Of a stretch of DNA of 64,000 nucleotides, positions 10,733-19,240 are shown piece after piece. The notes beneath the pieces are model-generated. The model made no database searches. It was given only the letters and a program-made list of their open reading frames with translations, and was not told the DNA's origin. Source of the DNA: Pseudomonas sp. UYIF39 (GTDB lineage Bacteria > Pseudomonadota > Gammaproteobacteria > Pseudomonadales > Pseudomonadaceae); NCBI RefSeq assembly GCF_029963765.1, contig NZ_JALBYU010000001.1, positions 62,001 to 126,000 of the forward strand, written 5' to 3'. The position numbers and the translations under genes were made by a program. How positions within the stretch are numbered: position 1 is the first letter of the stretch; each line of letters opens with the position of its first letter.

Positions 10733-11659
10733 ATGAAGACCAAGACCCGCTTCGCCTCACTTGCCTTGTCCCTGATGTTCGCCAGTGGCGCGGCGCTCGC
10801 CGATATGAAGATCGGCGTCAGCATGTCCCAATTCGATGACACCTGGCTGACCTACCTGCGCGAATCCATGGACAAGAAAGCCAAGTCCTATCCCGATGGC
10901 GTGCAGCTGCAGTTCGAAGACGCCCGCAGCGACGTGGTCAAGCAGTTGAGTCAGGTCGAAAACTTCATCAGCCAGAAGGTCGATGCCATCGTGGTCAACC
11001 CGGTGGATACCGCTGCCACCCGTAAAATCACCGAAGCCGCCGTCAAGGCCGGCATCCCGCTGGTCTACGTCAACCGCCGCCCCGATGACCTGAAGCTGCC
11101 CAAAGGCGTCGTCACTGTCGCCTCCAACGATATGGAGGCCGGTGAAATGCAGATGCAATACCTGGCCGACAAAATGGGCGGCAAGGGTGACATCGTGATT
11201 CTGCTGGGCGACCTCGCGAACAACTCCACCACCAACCGCACCAAGGGCGTCAAAGACGTTCTGGCCAAATACCCGAACATCAAGATCGAGCAAGAGCAGA
11301 CCGGCATCTGGTCACGGGATAAAGGCATGACCCTGGTCAACGACTGGCTGACCCAGGGCCGCAAGTTTGACGCGGTGGTGTCCAATAACGACGAAATGGC
11401 CATTGGTGCCGCGATGGCCTTGCAACAGGCCGGCGTCGACAAGGGCAGCGTACTGATCGCCGGTGTCGACGGTACGCCGGACGGCTTGAACGCAATCAAG
11501 AAAGGCAACATGACGGTGTCGGTGTTCCAGGATGCCAAGGGTCAGGCGGACGGTTCGATCGACACCGCCGTGAAAATGGCCAAGAACGAGCCGGTTGAAC
11601 AGGCCGTGTGGGTGCCATACCGCTTAATCACCCCGCAAAACGTCGACACGTTCAAATAG
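10733..11659 (+). CDS. Inositol/sugar ABC transporter substrate-binding protein
   Basis: A 308-aa periplasmic binding protein of the LacI/RbsB-like fold. A signal peptide is visible (MKTKTRFASLALSLMFASG, cleavage near ALA-DM). The mature protein starts with MKIGVSMSQFDDTW, followed by VDAIVVNPVDTAATRKI, the hinge around IVILLGDLANNSTTNRTKG and the C-terminal lobe VVSNNDEMAIGAAMALQQAG. The fold is that of CUT2 sugar importers, and the neighbouring genes point to myo-inositol as ligand (inference). GTGGAGAAAG lies upstream of the ATG. It starts its own unit behind the AT-rich gap. Confidence 0.9.
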   Translation: MKTKTRFASLALSLMFASGAALADMKIGVSMSQFDDTWLTYLRESMDKKAKSYPDGVQLQFEDARSDVVKQLSQVENFISQKVDAIVVNPVDTAATRKITEAAVKAGIPLVYVNRRPDDLKLPKGVVTVASNDMEAGEMQMQYLADKMGGKGDIVILLGDLANNSTTNRTKGVKDVLAKYPNIKIEQEQTGIWSRDKGMTLVNDWLTQGRKFDAVVSNNDEMAIGAAMALQQAGVDKGSVLIAGVDGTPDGLNAIKKGNMTVSVFQDAKGQADGSIDTAVKMAKNEPVEQAVWVPYRLITPQNVDTFK

Positions 11660-11688
11660 CCCGTCGGTTCAATAAAAACAATAAGCAC

Positions 11689-11712
11689 GCAAGGTTGCGA
11701 CCGCGACCTTGC
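11689..11712 (+). promoter_or_regulatory. Hairpin between binding-protein and ATPase genes
   Basis: GCAAGGT and ACCTTGC form a stem in the 70-bp gap after the binding-protein gene. No T-run follows. Such hairpins between periplasmic-binding and membrane components often protect the upstream message; that role is inference. Confidence 0.5.
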
Positions 11713-11729
11713 TGATGGAGTACCTGATC

Positions 11730-13295
11730 ATGTTCGCTTCAGCGACTGCTTCGAGCACCCCGTTGGTGGGTATCCAGCCAACTGCAACACCTGTCGATGA
11801 GCCGTACCTGCTGGAGATCATCAACGTCAGCAAGGGATTTCCCGGTGTGGTGGCCTTGTCCGATGTGCAGCTTCGGGTACGCCCCGGTTCCGTGCTGGCC
11901 TTGATGGGCGAAAACGGCGCCGGCAAATCCACCCTGATGAAAATCATTGCCGGCATCTATCAGCCGGACGCCGGTGAACTGCGCCTGCGGGGCAAACCGG
12001 TGGTCTTCGAAACGCCATTGGCCGCGCTCCAGGCCGGGATCGCGATGATCCACCAGGAACTCAACCTGATGCCGCACATGAGCATCGCCGAGAACATCTG
12101 GATCGGCCGTGAGCAGCTCAACGGTTTCCACATGATCGACCACCGGGAAATGCACCGTTGCACCGCGAAACTGCTGGAACGCCTGCGGATCAACCTTGAT
12201 CCGGAAGAGCAGGTCGGCAACCTGAGCATCGCCGAACGGCAGATGGTCGAGATCGCCAAAGCGGTGTCCTATGATTCCGACATCCTGATCATGGATGAAC
12301 CGACCTCGGCCATCACCGACAAGGAAGTTGCCCATCTGTTCTCGATCATTGCCGACCTCAAGAGTCAGGGCAAAGGCATCATCTACATCACCCACAAGAT
12401 GAACGAAGTGTTCAGCATCGCCGATGAAGTGGCGGTGTTCCGTGACGGCGCCTACATCGGTTTGCAGCGGGCCGACAGCATGGACGGCGACAGCCTGATT
12501 TCGATGATGGTCGGCCGCGAACTGAGCCAGTTGTTCCCGGTGCGTGAAAAGCCGATCGGCGATCTGCTGCTGTCGGTGCGCGACCTGAAACTGGACGGCA
12601 TTTTCAAGGATGTTTCCTTTGACCTGCACGCCGGCGAAATCCTCGGTATTGCTGGGTTGATGGGCTCGGGACGGACCAACGTTGCCGAAGCGATTTTCGG
12701 CATCACCCCGAGCGACGGTGGCGAAATTCGTCTCGACGGCGAAGTGGTGCGCATCAGTGATCCGCACATGGCGATCGAGAAGGGCTTCGCGTTACTGACC
12801 GAAGATCGCAAGCTCAGCGGCCTGTTCCCGTGCCTGTCGGTGCTGGAGAACATGGAAATGGCAGTGTTGCCGCATTACGCCGGCCACGGTTTCATCCAGC
12901 AAAAAGCCCTGCGCGCCTTGTGCGAAGACATGTGCAAGAAGCTGCGGGTCAAAACCCCGTCGCTGGAGCAGTGCATCGACACCTTGTCCGGCGGTAATCA
13001 GCAGAAGGCATTGTTGGCTCGCTGGCTGATGACCAATCCACGGATCCTGATTCTCGACGAGCCGACCCGCGGTATCGACGTCGGCGCCAAGGCCGAGATC
13101 TACCGGCTCATTTCCTACCTCGCCAGCGAAGGCATGGCGGTGATCATGATTTCCTCGGAGCTGCCGGAAGTGCTCGGCATGAGCGACCGGGTGATGGTCA
13201 TGCACGAGGGCGACCTGATGGGCACCCTCGACCGCAGCGAAGCGACCCAGGAACGAGTGATGCAATTGGCCTCGGGCATGTCCGCGGTTCACTAA
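11730..13295 (+). CDS. Sugar ABC transporter ATP-binding protein (two-domain, CUT2 family)
   Basis: A 521-aa protein with two fused ABC domains. The first has Walker [10 protein letters not shown] (about residue 58), an [14 protein letters not shown] signature region and Walker [12 protein letters not shown]. The second starts near residue 280; its Walker A is the degenerate GLMGSGRT typical of RbsA-like proteins, followed by [15 protein letters not shown] and [16 protein letters not shown]. It powers import through the permease encoded next. The ATG at 11730 was chosen because TGGAG lies 9 bp upstream; upstream in-frame TTG and ATG codons overlap the intergenic hairpin. Confidence 0.92.
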   Translation: MFASATASSTPLVGIQPTATPVDEPYLLEIINVSKGFPGVVALSDVQLRVRPGSVLALMGENGAGKSTLMKIIAGIYQPDAGELRLRGKPVVFETPLAALQAGIAMIHQELNLMPHMSIAENIWIGREQLNGFHMIDHREMHRCTAKLLERLRINLDPEEQVGNLSIAERQMVEIAKAVSYDSDILIMDEPTSAITDKEVAHLFSIIADLKSQGKGIIYITHKMNEVFSIADEVAVFRDGAYIGLQRADSMDGDSLISMMVGRELSQLFPVREKPIGDLLLSVRDLKLDGIFKDVSFDLHAGEILGIAGLMGSGRTNVAEAIFGITPSDGGEIRLDGEVVRISDPHMAIEKGFALLTEDRKLSGLFPCLSVLENMEMAVLPHYAGHGFIQQKALRALCEDMCKKLRVKTPSLEQCIDTLSGGNQQKALLARWLMTNPRILILDEPTRGIDVGAKAEIYRLISYLASEGMAVIMISSELPEVLGMSDRVMVMHEGDLMGTLDRSEATQERVMQLASGMSAVH

Positions 13296-13300
13296 TGGAT

Positions 13301-13328
13301 GCCGGCGCTGGTTGTGGCCAGCGTCGGC
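13301..13328 (+). promoter_or_regulatory. Hairpin between ATPase and permease genes
   Basis: GCCGGCGCTGG pairs with CCAGCGTCGGC (10 of 11 positions) around a 6-base loop, right after the ATPase stop codon. No T-run follows, so transcription probably continues into the permease gene. Confidence 0.45.
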
Positions 13329-13352
13329 GACGCGATAGAAGGGTGAGTGTTT

Positions 13353-14375
13353 ATGAACGCGATACTGGAAAACAAGCCAGCAATGGCACCGGTCAAGAGT
13401 CGCCGGCGCTTTCCGACCGAATTGAGTATTTTCCTGGTGCTGATTGGTATCGGCCTGGTCTTTGAAGTGTTTGGCTGGATCGTGCGCGACCAGAGCTTCC
13501 TGATGAACTCCCAGCGTCTGGTGCTGATGATCCTGCAGGTGTCGATCATCGGTCTGCTGGCGATCGGCGTGACCCAGGTCATCATCACCACGGGTATCGA
13601 CCTGTCTTCCGGTTCGGTGCTGGCGCTGTCGGCGATGATCGCTGCCAGTCTGGCCCAGACGTCTGACTTCGCTCGGGCGGTGTTCCCCTCGCTCACTGAC
13701 TTGCCGGTATGGATTCCGGTGATTGCCGGGCTCGGGGTGGGACTGCTGGCGGGAGCGATCAACGGCAGCATCATTGCCATTACCGGTATCCCGCCATTCA
13801 TTGCCACCCTCGGCATGATGGTCTCGGCCCGTGGCCTTGCGCGTTACTACACCGAAGGCCAACCGGTGAGCATGCTCTCGGATTCCTACACGGCGATCGG
13901 ACACGGCGCGATGCCGGTGATCATTTTCCTGGTGGTCGCGGTGATCTTTCACATCGCCCTGCGTTACACCAAATACGGCAAGTACACCTACGCCATCGGC
14001 GGCAACATGCAGGCGGCGCGTACCTCGGGGATCAACGTCAAGCGGCATCTGGTGATCGTCTACAGCATCGCCGGATTGCTGGCAGGTCTGGCGGGTGTGG
14101 TGGCGTCGGCACGGGCCGCGACCGGGCAAGCCGGGATGGGCATGTCTTATGAGCTGGACGCGATTGCCGCAGCAGTGATCGGCGGCACCAGCCTGGCCGG
14201 CGGAGTAGGGCGCATCACCGGCACGGTGATCGGCGCACTGATCCTCGGGGTCATGGCCAGCGGTTTCACCTTCGTCGGCGTCGATGCTTACATTCAGGAC
14301 ATCATCAAAGGCCTGATCATCGTGTTAGCCGTGGTCATCGATCAATACCGCAACAAGCGCAAACTCAAGCGCTGA
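13353..14375 (+). CDS. Sugar ABC transporter permease (CUT2 family)
   Basis: A 340-aa inner-membrane permease with about 8-10 hydrophobic segments. The segment GVTQVIITTGIDLSSGSVLALSAM is the conserved substrate-path region of the RbsC/XylH family, and AIGGNMQAARTSGINVKRHLVIVYSIAGLLAGLAG is the cytoplasmic coupling loop with its following helix. It partners with the binding protein and ATPase just upstream, making a complete importer presumably for inositol. The ATG at 13353 follows GAAGGGTGAG; a GTG two codons upstream is possible. The likely terminator follows 22 bp after the stop. Confidence 0.92.
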   Translation: MNAILENKPAMAPVKSRRRFPTELSIFLVLIGIGLVFEVFGWIVRDQSFLMNSQRLVLMILQVSIIGLLAIGVTQVIITTGIDLSSGSVLALSAMIAASLAQTSDFARAVFPSLTDLPVWIPVIAGLGVGLLAGAINGSIIAITGIPPFIATLGMMVSARGLARYYTEGQPVSMLSDSYTAIGHGAMPVIIFLVVAVIFHIALRYTKYGKYTYAIGGNMQAARTSGINVKRHLVIVYSIAGLLAGLAGVVASARAATGQAGMGMSYELDAIAAAVIGGTSLAGGVGRITGTVIGALILGVMASGFTFVGVDAYIQDIIKGLIIVLAVVIDQYRNKRKLKR

Positions 14376-14703
14376 GCCGCAGATATAACAACCAATGCGC
14401 CACGCCTGACCCGCGTGGCGCAGCCGTTTGTCTTCTATATAAAGCCGCTCGATTGAATTTCTTGCTATAAACGCACTCCGATAACCATCGCAAAGACCGC
14501 CGTAGAGCACTTTCCGGGCTTGGTCGGACAAATTCGCTGTCTTTTCAGTTGCTGAGGCCTCAAGTCGGCCTTAGACTGCCGCCCCTCGTAAATTGAGTGC
14601 CGGGTGGCGCTTGGTATTAAACGGCGCCTTTCCGATGACCACCCCAGGTCCGCCGGAACGCTCCCTAATTCGCCTTAATGCACGTTTTTTTATAGAGATA
14701 TCA
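14376..14703. other. Intergenic region before dksA2
   Basis: This 328-bp gap holds the stem-loop at 14397-14421, a run of ordinary sequence with TATATAAAG at about 14436, and a T-rich stretch (CACGTTTTTTTATAGAG) just ahead of dksA2. I looked for a Zur box, because P. aeruginosa dksA2 is known to be zinc-regulated, and saw no convincing palindrome. No ORF here looks real. Confidence 0.6.
14397..14421 (+). terminator. Stem-loop after the inositol permease gene
   Basis: A perfect 9-bp stem, GCGCCACGC/GCGTGGCGC, with a 7-base loop, 22 bp after the permease stop codon. Only a loose T-rich tail (CCGTTTGTCTTC) follows, so termination strength is uncertain. Confidence 0.6.
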
Positions 14704-15108
14704 ATGACAAAGGACAAGTTGCTGGCCATGCCGGCGGATGACTACATGAATGCCGAGCAACATGCTTTTTTCTCTGAGCTGTTGCAGAACATGAAAGTCG
14801 AAACCCATGAGCGCATCGAACAGAACCGCATCGCCATCGAAAGCCTGGACACCCCGGCCGATCCGGCCGACGCGGCTTCTGTTGAAGAAGAGCGCACCTG
14901 GCTGGTGAACGCGATCGATCGCGACCAGCGCATGCTGCCTCAGTTGGAACAGGCTCTGGAACGCATCAAGGAAGACAGTTTTGGCTGGTGCGACGACAGC
15001 GGCGAGGCCATTGGCCTGAAGCGCCTGCTGATCAGCCCGACCACCAAATACTGCATCGAAGCTCAAGAGCGTCACGAACAGATCGACAAGCACCAGCGTC
15101 AGGCCTGA
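14704..15108 (+). CDS. dksA2: DksA2-type transcription regulator without a full zinc finger
   Basis: A 134-aa TraR/DksA family protein. It binds the RNA polymerase secondary channel and works with ppGpp. A long helical hairpin spans roughly residues 15-90, with the tip acidic motif D53-x-x-D56-x-A58 preserved. The zinc-finger positions are C96, S99, C117 and A120, so only two of the four usual cysteines remain. This matches the zinc-independent P. aeruginosa DksA2 (also 134 aa), known to replace DksA when zinc is scarce. The ATG at 14704 gives the family's length; upstream starts add unrelated sequence. A strong terminator follows directly. Confidence 0.93.
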   Translation: MTKDKLLAMPADDYMNAEQHAFFSELLQNMKVETHERIEQNRIAIESLDTPADPADAASVEEERTWLVNAIDRDQRMLPQLEQALERIKEDSFGWCDDSGEAIGLKRLLISPTTKYCIEAQERHEQIDKHQRQA

Positions 15109-15122
15109 TTTCGTAACGCCCC

Positions 15123-15179
15123 GCATCGCGGGCAAGCCTCACTCTTTCAGGAGCAAGGCTTGCCCGCGATGCTTTTTTT
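15123..15179 (+). terminator. Strong intrinsic terminator after dksA2
   Basis: GCATCGCGGGCAAGCCT and its exact complement form a 17-bp stem around a 16-base loop, followed by seven T residues. The stem core GCGGGCAAGCC is itself a REP-like sequence, so a repeat seems to have been recruited as a terminator. Confidence 0.9.
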
Positions 15180-15308
15180 CGTCTGCGAAAAACCCGCGCA
15201 CTTCTGTTGATCTGCTGCAATGCCCACTACTAATGGACCATAGATAATGGCCTTGTAGTGGCGTTTAATGCCGATACAACAATTAGAATGACTCGGGGGA
15301 TGACGAAG

Positions 15309-16913
15309 ATGACGCGTGACGGATCTGTGGTTGCAGCAGTGTCTGCACCCGTACTTTTGCCGAAAAACCTTTGGCTGACGCCGACCCTGCAAAGCATCGC
15401 CCTGATGCTCTTGTTGTGCGGCATGACGCTGGGCGGCTGGTCGCTTTACCTTGGCCTGCCATTGGCCGTGCTGATTATCTGGCTACCTCGCTTGCGCTCG
15501 CGCGCCGTCCCTGAGGCAACCCCCGTCGACAGCGCCAGCGCGATTGCCGAGTTGACTCGCGATCTTTCCTATACCACCAGTCATAACGCGTTGTCTGCCG
15601 CCGGTGTGGCCTTTTCGGTCAAGCAGCTGGCCGACAAACTGCAATCGCAGCTCGGTGCGGCGGCGCAGATTGTCAGCAGCGCCGAAGTGATGATCGCGAC
15701 CGAACAAGCCACCTCGACACTCAGCCGGGAAGCCCTCAGTGCGGCCAGCGAGGCCCATCGGAGCAGCGCGGCTGGACGTACGGAGCTGATCGAGTCGATC
15801 GCCCGCATGCATCAACTCAGTCAGCGCGCCAGTAACAGCCGCGAACTGATCGAAGCCCTGAGCCTGCGCAGTGATGATATCCAGCGGGTCACCCTGGTGA
15901 TCCAGTCCATCGCCAGCCAGACCAATCTGCTGGCATTGAACGCGGCTATCGAGGCGGCGCGGGCCGGCGAGCATGGTCGTGGATTTGCGGTGGTGGCCGA
16001 TGAGGTTCGCGGTCTGGCCGCGCGTACCGCGACGGCCACCGGCGAAGTCGGGGAAATGGTCGCTGATATTCAGCAACGCACCGCGCAAGTGGTGGAGCAG
16101 ATCCGTCAACTGTCCAGCGACCTCGACACCGGTGTCGAGCAGGTCGAGCACACCGGTCAGCACCTGGAGAACATTGCGCGTCTGGCAGCCGGCGTCGAAA
16201 GCCAGGTCGGGGAAATCGCCAAGGGCGCCGACACCAACCGCGAACAACTCGATAGCCTGTTTCACGCTATCGAACAGATGCGCAGCGACCTGGCGATCAG
16301 CGACCAACAGACCCAGCGCCTGGCCCAGGCCGCGGTGCAAATGGAAGGTCAGGCCGAAACCATCAGCGAACGCCTCGCCGAAGTCGGGCTGGATGACTAT
16401 CACCAGCGGATTTATGACCTGGCCCGCGAAGGCGCGAGTCAGATCACGGCGCGCTTTGAAGCGGATATCGACGAGGGCCGCGTGAGCCTCGATGATTTGT
16501 TTGACCGCAATTACCAAACCATTCCCAACACCAGCCCGGCCAAGTACCAGACGCGCTTCGATCGCTACGCCGATCAGGTCTTGCCGGCGATCCAGGAACC
16601 CTTGTTGCCGCGTCATGAAGGCCTGGTGTTCGCTATCGCCTGCACGCAGCAGGGCTATGTGCCGACCCACAACAAGGTGTTCAGCCAGCCACTGACCGGT
16701 GATGCGCAGGTCGATACCTTGCAGAACCGCACCAAACGCAAATTCGCCGACCGCACCGGGATCCGCTGCGGCAGTCACCAGCAGGCCGTACTGCTGCAAA
16801 CCTACACCCGCGACACCGGTGAGCTGATGCACGACCTCTCTGTGCCCATCATGCTCAAGGGCCGGCATTGGGGTGGTTTGCGATTGGGTTACAAGCCGGA
16901 AAACCCTCGTTGA
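15309..16913 (+). CDS. Methyl-accepting chemotaxis protein with C-terminal sensor-like domain
   Basis: A 534-aa chemoreceptor. Two adjacent hydrophobic stretches lie near residues 25-65 with almost no periplasmic loop. A long coiled-coil follows, with the signalling hairpin tip [20 protein letters not shown] and [11 protein letters not shown]. About 130 residues after the hairpin ([18 protein letters not shown] to [13 protein letters not shown]) form a globular C-terminal domain with Cache-like features, including VPTHN and a DLSVPI strand. Sensing is therefore probably cytoplasmic; the ligand is unknown. The ATG at 15309 was chosen because GGGGGA lies 8 bp upstream. A large inverted repeat follows. 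Confidence 0.88.
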   Translation: MTRDGSVVAAVSAPVLLPKNLWLTPTLQSIALMLLLCGMTLGGWSLYLGLPLAVLIIWLPRLRSRAVPEATPVDSASAIAELTRDLSYTTSHNALSAAGVAFSVKQLADKLQSQLGAAAQIVSSAEVMIATEQATSTLSREALSAASEAHRSSAAGRTELIESIARMHQLSQRASNSRELIEALSLRSDDIQRVTLVIQSIASQTNLLALNAAIEAARAGEHGRGFAVVADEVRGLAARTATATGEVGEMVADIQQRTAQVVEQIRQLSSDLDTGVEQVEHTGQHLENIARLAAGVESQVGEIAKGADTNREQLDSLFHAIEQMRSDLAISDQQTQRLAQAAVQMEGQAETISERLAEVGLDDYHQRIYDLAREGASQITARFEADIDEGRVSLDDLFDRNYQTIPNTSPAKYQTRFDRYADQVLPAIQEPLLPRHEGLVFAIACTQQGYVPTHNKVFSQPLTGDAQVDTLQNRTKRKFADRTGIRCGSHQQAVLLQTYTRDTGELMHDLSVPIMLKGRHWGGLRLGYKPENPR

Positions 16914-16923
16914 GACCCATAGA

Positions 16924-17020
16924 TGTAGGAGCTGTCGAGTGCAACGAGGCTGCGATCTTTTGATCTTCGCTTTTAAAACATCAAAAGATCGCAGCCTCGT
17001 TGCACTCGACAGCTCCTACA
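16924..17020. repeat. Perfect 41-bp-arm inverted repeat between convergent genes
   Basis: The arm at 16924-16964 (beginning TGTAGGAGCTGTCGAGTGCA) is repeated exactly in reverse complement at 16980-17020, with a 15-bp spacer. It belongs to a different REP class from the GTGGGAGCGAGC repeats and sits between the converging chemoreceptor and DUF2789 genes, where it could end transcription from both sides. Confidence 0.9.
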
Positions 17021-17028
17021 GATGCAGG

Positions 17029-17268
17029 CTAGTGAGTCTGATGCATCCGCAGGTTCAGGTCGTCGACCACCCGCGCCCAATCCGCGTCTTCACGCAATTG
17101 TTCTTTCAGGAATCCTGCTTGCTGCGGGGTCCAGAACGCAGCATCGATGAGTTTCTTGTCGTCGGCCAGTGGTGAATGGCTGGCGATGAAATCGTCGATG
17201 GCCTTCTCGCTGGAGTCCAGACCGAGTTGGTCGAACAAGCCTTTCAAGTCATGTATGGGTGAGTCCAT
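17029..17268 (-). CDS. DUF2789 family small protein
   Basis: A 79-aa protein matching the DUF2789 family of pseudomonads: PIHDLKGLFDQLGLDSSEKAIDDFIASH, then FWTPQQAGFLKEQLREDADWA. No signal or membrane segment is visible and the function is unknown. Two ATG codons lie 6 bp apart. The inner one (17268) is chosen because AAGGAG lies 6 bp upstream of it and would touch the outer one. It converges on the chemoreceptor gene across the large inverted repeat. Confidence 0.88.
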   Translation of the reverse strand: MDSPIHDLKGLFDQLGLDSSEKAIDDFIASHSPLADDKKLIDAAFWTPQQAGFLKEQLREDADWARVVDDLNLRMHQTH

Positions 17269-17399
17269 GTTCATCTCCTTGAGGGTCGCGTCGAGTGCGA
17301 GATCTGAAGTGCGGCTTCATTGCATCTGAGGGAGCCGCGCTTCAGGAGTTCGATGGCGATGTTCAAAAGCAGAAGAGAGCATAGACTGCAAACCGACTA

Positions 17400-17630
17400 T
17401 CAGGCTTTCAATGCACCTTCATCGACCGCAACCTTCAGCGCCTTGGCGGCATCCTGGGCGGCAACGGCGGCGACGTCCGAGGTCTTGAACCAGCGATCCT
17501 TCTCGACCTGGTGATACGTCACGGTGGTCAGCGGTGGTTTGGCGCGCATGATAATGACGGCCTGGAATTCGCCTTCGACTTCTCTGGCTTCGCCCCGGAT
17601 AAAAAATTCACCGATATCAAATTCCGTCAC
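17400..17630 (-). CDS. Small conserved hypothetical protein
   Basis: A 76-aa protein if the GTG at 17630 is used, beginning VTEFDIGEFFIRGEAREVEG and ending AAKALKVAVDEGALKA. That GTG has AAGGGAAGG 7 bp upstream, whereas the ATG at 17723 has no good site and would add a polar unlike-looking extension. The predicted fold is a short strand-rich part (FQAVIIMRAKPPLTTVTYHQV) followed by an alanine-rich helix. I do not recognise a named family. It stands alone on the - strand between DUF2789 and another small gene. Confidence 0.65.
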   Translation of the reverse strand: MTEFDIGEFFIRGEAREVEGEFQAVIIMRAKPPLTTVTYHQVEKDRWFKTSDVAAVAAQDAAKALKVAVDEGALKA

Positions 17631-17786
17631 GTAGCAGCCTTCCCTTGAAATAATCTGTTGTTTTGAACGCCGCCCACCCTGGGGACGGATTTCATTGGTC
17701 GGGCAGTATGGCAGTAGTTGCATGCCGGCGGCTGAGTTAAGTCGCCGGCATGACGAAGCGGCTATGGAAATGAACGGGCGGGACCG

Positions 17787-18035
17787 TCAACCGCGTAACT
17801 CGAGCGAGCGGGCAAGGGCGCAGGCTTCGTTATGATTGCCGCGGAAACCTCTGACGCGGCCGGTGGAAATTTCCTTGATGTGAAAAAAGGCATTGCCGGC
17901 CAGAATGACCTGAAAGCGTGGCCGGGCGAGCTCTTCAAGGTAGTATTCATGCGCTTGAAACATCCCTAAGGGCAGTGTCCTCGAGCTGTTCGTATTGGGC
18001 GCCTGAGGGTGGGCAAAATGTGTCAACGTGCACAT
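17787..18035 (-). CDS. Small hypothetical protein
   Basis: An 82-aa protein if translated from the ATG at 18035, which has AAAAGGAC about 6 bp upstream. The core MFQAHEYYLEELARPRFQVI to GRVRGFRGNHNEACALARSLE looks like a small soluble alpha/beta protein found in pseudomonads. Translation from the internal ATG (MFQAHEYY) cannot be excluded. I know no function for it. The codons upstream of 18035 in the same frame look like non-coding sequence. Confidence 0.65.
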   Translation of the reverse strand: MCTLTHFAHPQAPNTNSSRTLPLGMFQAHEYYLEELARPRFQVILAGNAFFHIKEISTGRVRGFRGNHNEACALARSLELRG

Positions 18036-18469
18036 ATGAAGTCCTTTTCGTTGTTTTACCGACGTGTGTACGTGGTTTTGGGTAGTCTCGATGAGCATCG
18101 CTGCTCTAGAATCACCGTCAGTGCTTGGCGATCGATGTTCATCTAAAGCAATTTTTTGCTGGCGATATGTCGGAAAAGTGCTTTTTTTAAAGAGCTTTTT
18201 CCCTAAAGTTGGTAGTCCCGTTTTTCTGGCCGTCGGAAGGGCTTTTTCCTTCAACCTCTGACGAACGCCAGGCAAGACGACGTGAGTGTTGTTCCAGTAG
18301 TCTTCTCAAGCCTCGCGATGGATGAGTCCTCTGCTCGTTTCAGGATTTCAACCTGGGCCTTTTTGCGACACCTTCGGCATTGCCGCTTTTTTCTGCTGTG
18401 CGCTGTTTTCCTGCGTGCAGCATCATTTTCAGATGTGGGGATGTTTCCTTGGCAGTAAGTAATCTCGAT
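18036..18469. other. Intergenic region, no convincing gene
   Basis: These 434 bp are AT-richer than their surroundings, especially 18100-18250, with many T-runs (GCTTTTTTTAAAGAGC at about 18180). Short ORFs on both strands lack ribosome sites and family resemblance. The region probably carries the divergent promoters for the genes at 18035 and 18470. Confidence 0.5.
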
Positions 18470-18919
18470 ATGCATGCTTTGTTCGTGCTGGGTGATTTGC
18501 GCGCAAAGCTGGTTAAACAGTTCCAGTCACGTTTCGTTTACATCACCGAACAGAACGCTGAAGGCATTTATATTGCCGAGATCGACACCGAAGAGGCGCT
18601 GGTGGTTGATGACAAACCAGGGCTTAAACTTAAGGTCGGCGATCATTTCAGCGCCTCTGTATTACCCAGTCGCGAAGGCGGCAAGCTGGACATCAAGTTC
18701 CGCGAAATCAAACTGACGGTTTACGGCCTGGGTGATTACGCGTTCGTCACCACCGTTGATGGTAACGGGATCGTGTTCAAGGAAGGTCATAGCGTGGTGA
18801 TGGTGTTCGCCGCCCACCAACAGTTGCAGGAAGGCCTGACCAAAACCCTGAAAGCCGTGACCGCCAAGGCTGCCAAGTGGCGCAAAGGGGAGCTGGTCAC
18901 CTTCAAGGCCAGCGAATAA
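18470..18919 (+). CDS. Conserved hypothetical protein
   Basis: A 149-aa protein beginning MHALFVLGDLRAKLVKQFQS. It has a strand-rich middle (FVYITEQNAEGIYIAEIDTEEALVVDD, GDHFSASVLPSREGGKLDIKFREIKLTVYGLGDYAF) and a basic, helical end. I do not recognise a named domain. A TTG at 18449 with TGGGGATG upstream would add seven residues (LAVSNLD) and is an alternative start, since the ATG at 18470 lacks a clear ribosome site. The stop overlaps the next gene's ATG by one base (TAATG), so the two are co-translated. Confidence 0.75.
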   Translation: MHALFVLGDLRAKLVKQFQSRFVYITEQNAEGIYIAEIDTEEALVVDDKPGLKLKVGDHFSASVLPSREGGKLDIKFREIKLTVYGLGDYAFVTTVDGNGIVFKEGHSVVMVFAAHQQLQEGLTKTLKAVTAKAAKWRKGELVTFKASE

Positions 18920-19122
18920 TGACCCTGGCCCGCGCCGACTTCCACGAACAGAACCAGGCCAGCGCGCAAGCCGACGCCCAGCGGTTGTTCGACCAGAAGG
19001 TTGTTTTGCAAGGCGCCTGGCTGGGTTGGGTGGCGTCACAGATCTATACGTTGCGTCCGGCGGAGTACGCCAGCATGGTACGAAGAGCGCTGGCGCGCTT
19101 GCAGGAACCTTCCGAAAGCTGA
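18919..19122 (+). CDS. Small hypothetical protein coupled to the upstream gene
   Basis: A 67-aa protein, MTLARADFHEQNQASAQADA to RRALARLQEPSES, probably all helical. Its ATG shares the last A of the upstream TAA, a classic reinitiation arrangement, which supports the start and suggests the two products are made together. No family is recognised. A 118-bp gap separates it from the betaine-type binding protein, which has its own ribosome site. Confidence 0.7.
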   Translation: MTLARADFHEQNQASAQADAQRLFDQKVVLQGAWLGWVASQIYTLRPAEYASMVRRALARLQEPSES

Positions 19123-19240
19123 TTGACCTCCCTCGAAATCAGGAACCTCTACTACAGTCAGTTGACTGAGTATTCAGAGGCTTTGCGGTCTTCTGCCAGG
19201 CCATCCTGCTATTGCTGTGAACAGCACGAGGTGCAAAAGC

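Noticed and set aside
18251..18475. A 74-codon basic frame on the - strand
   Set aside because: No ribosome site; Arg/Lys-rich sequence in an intergenic gap without resemblance to a known family.
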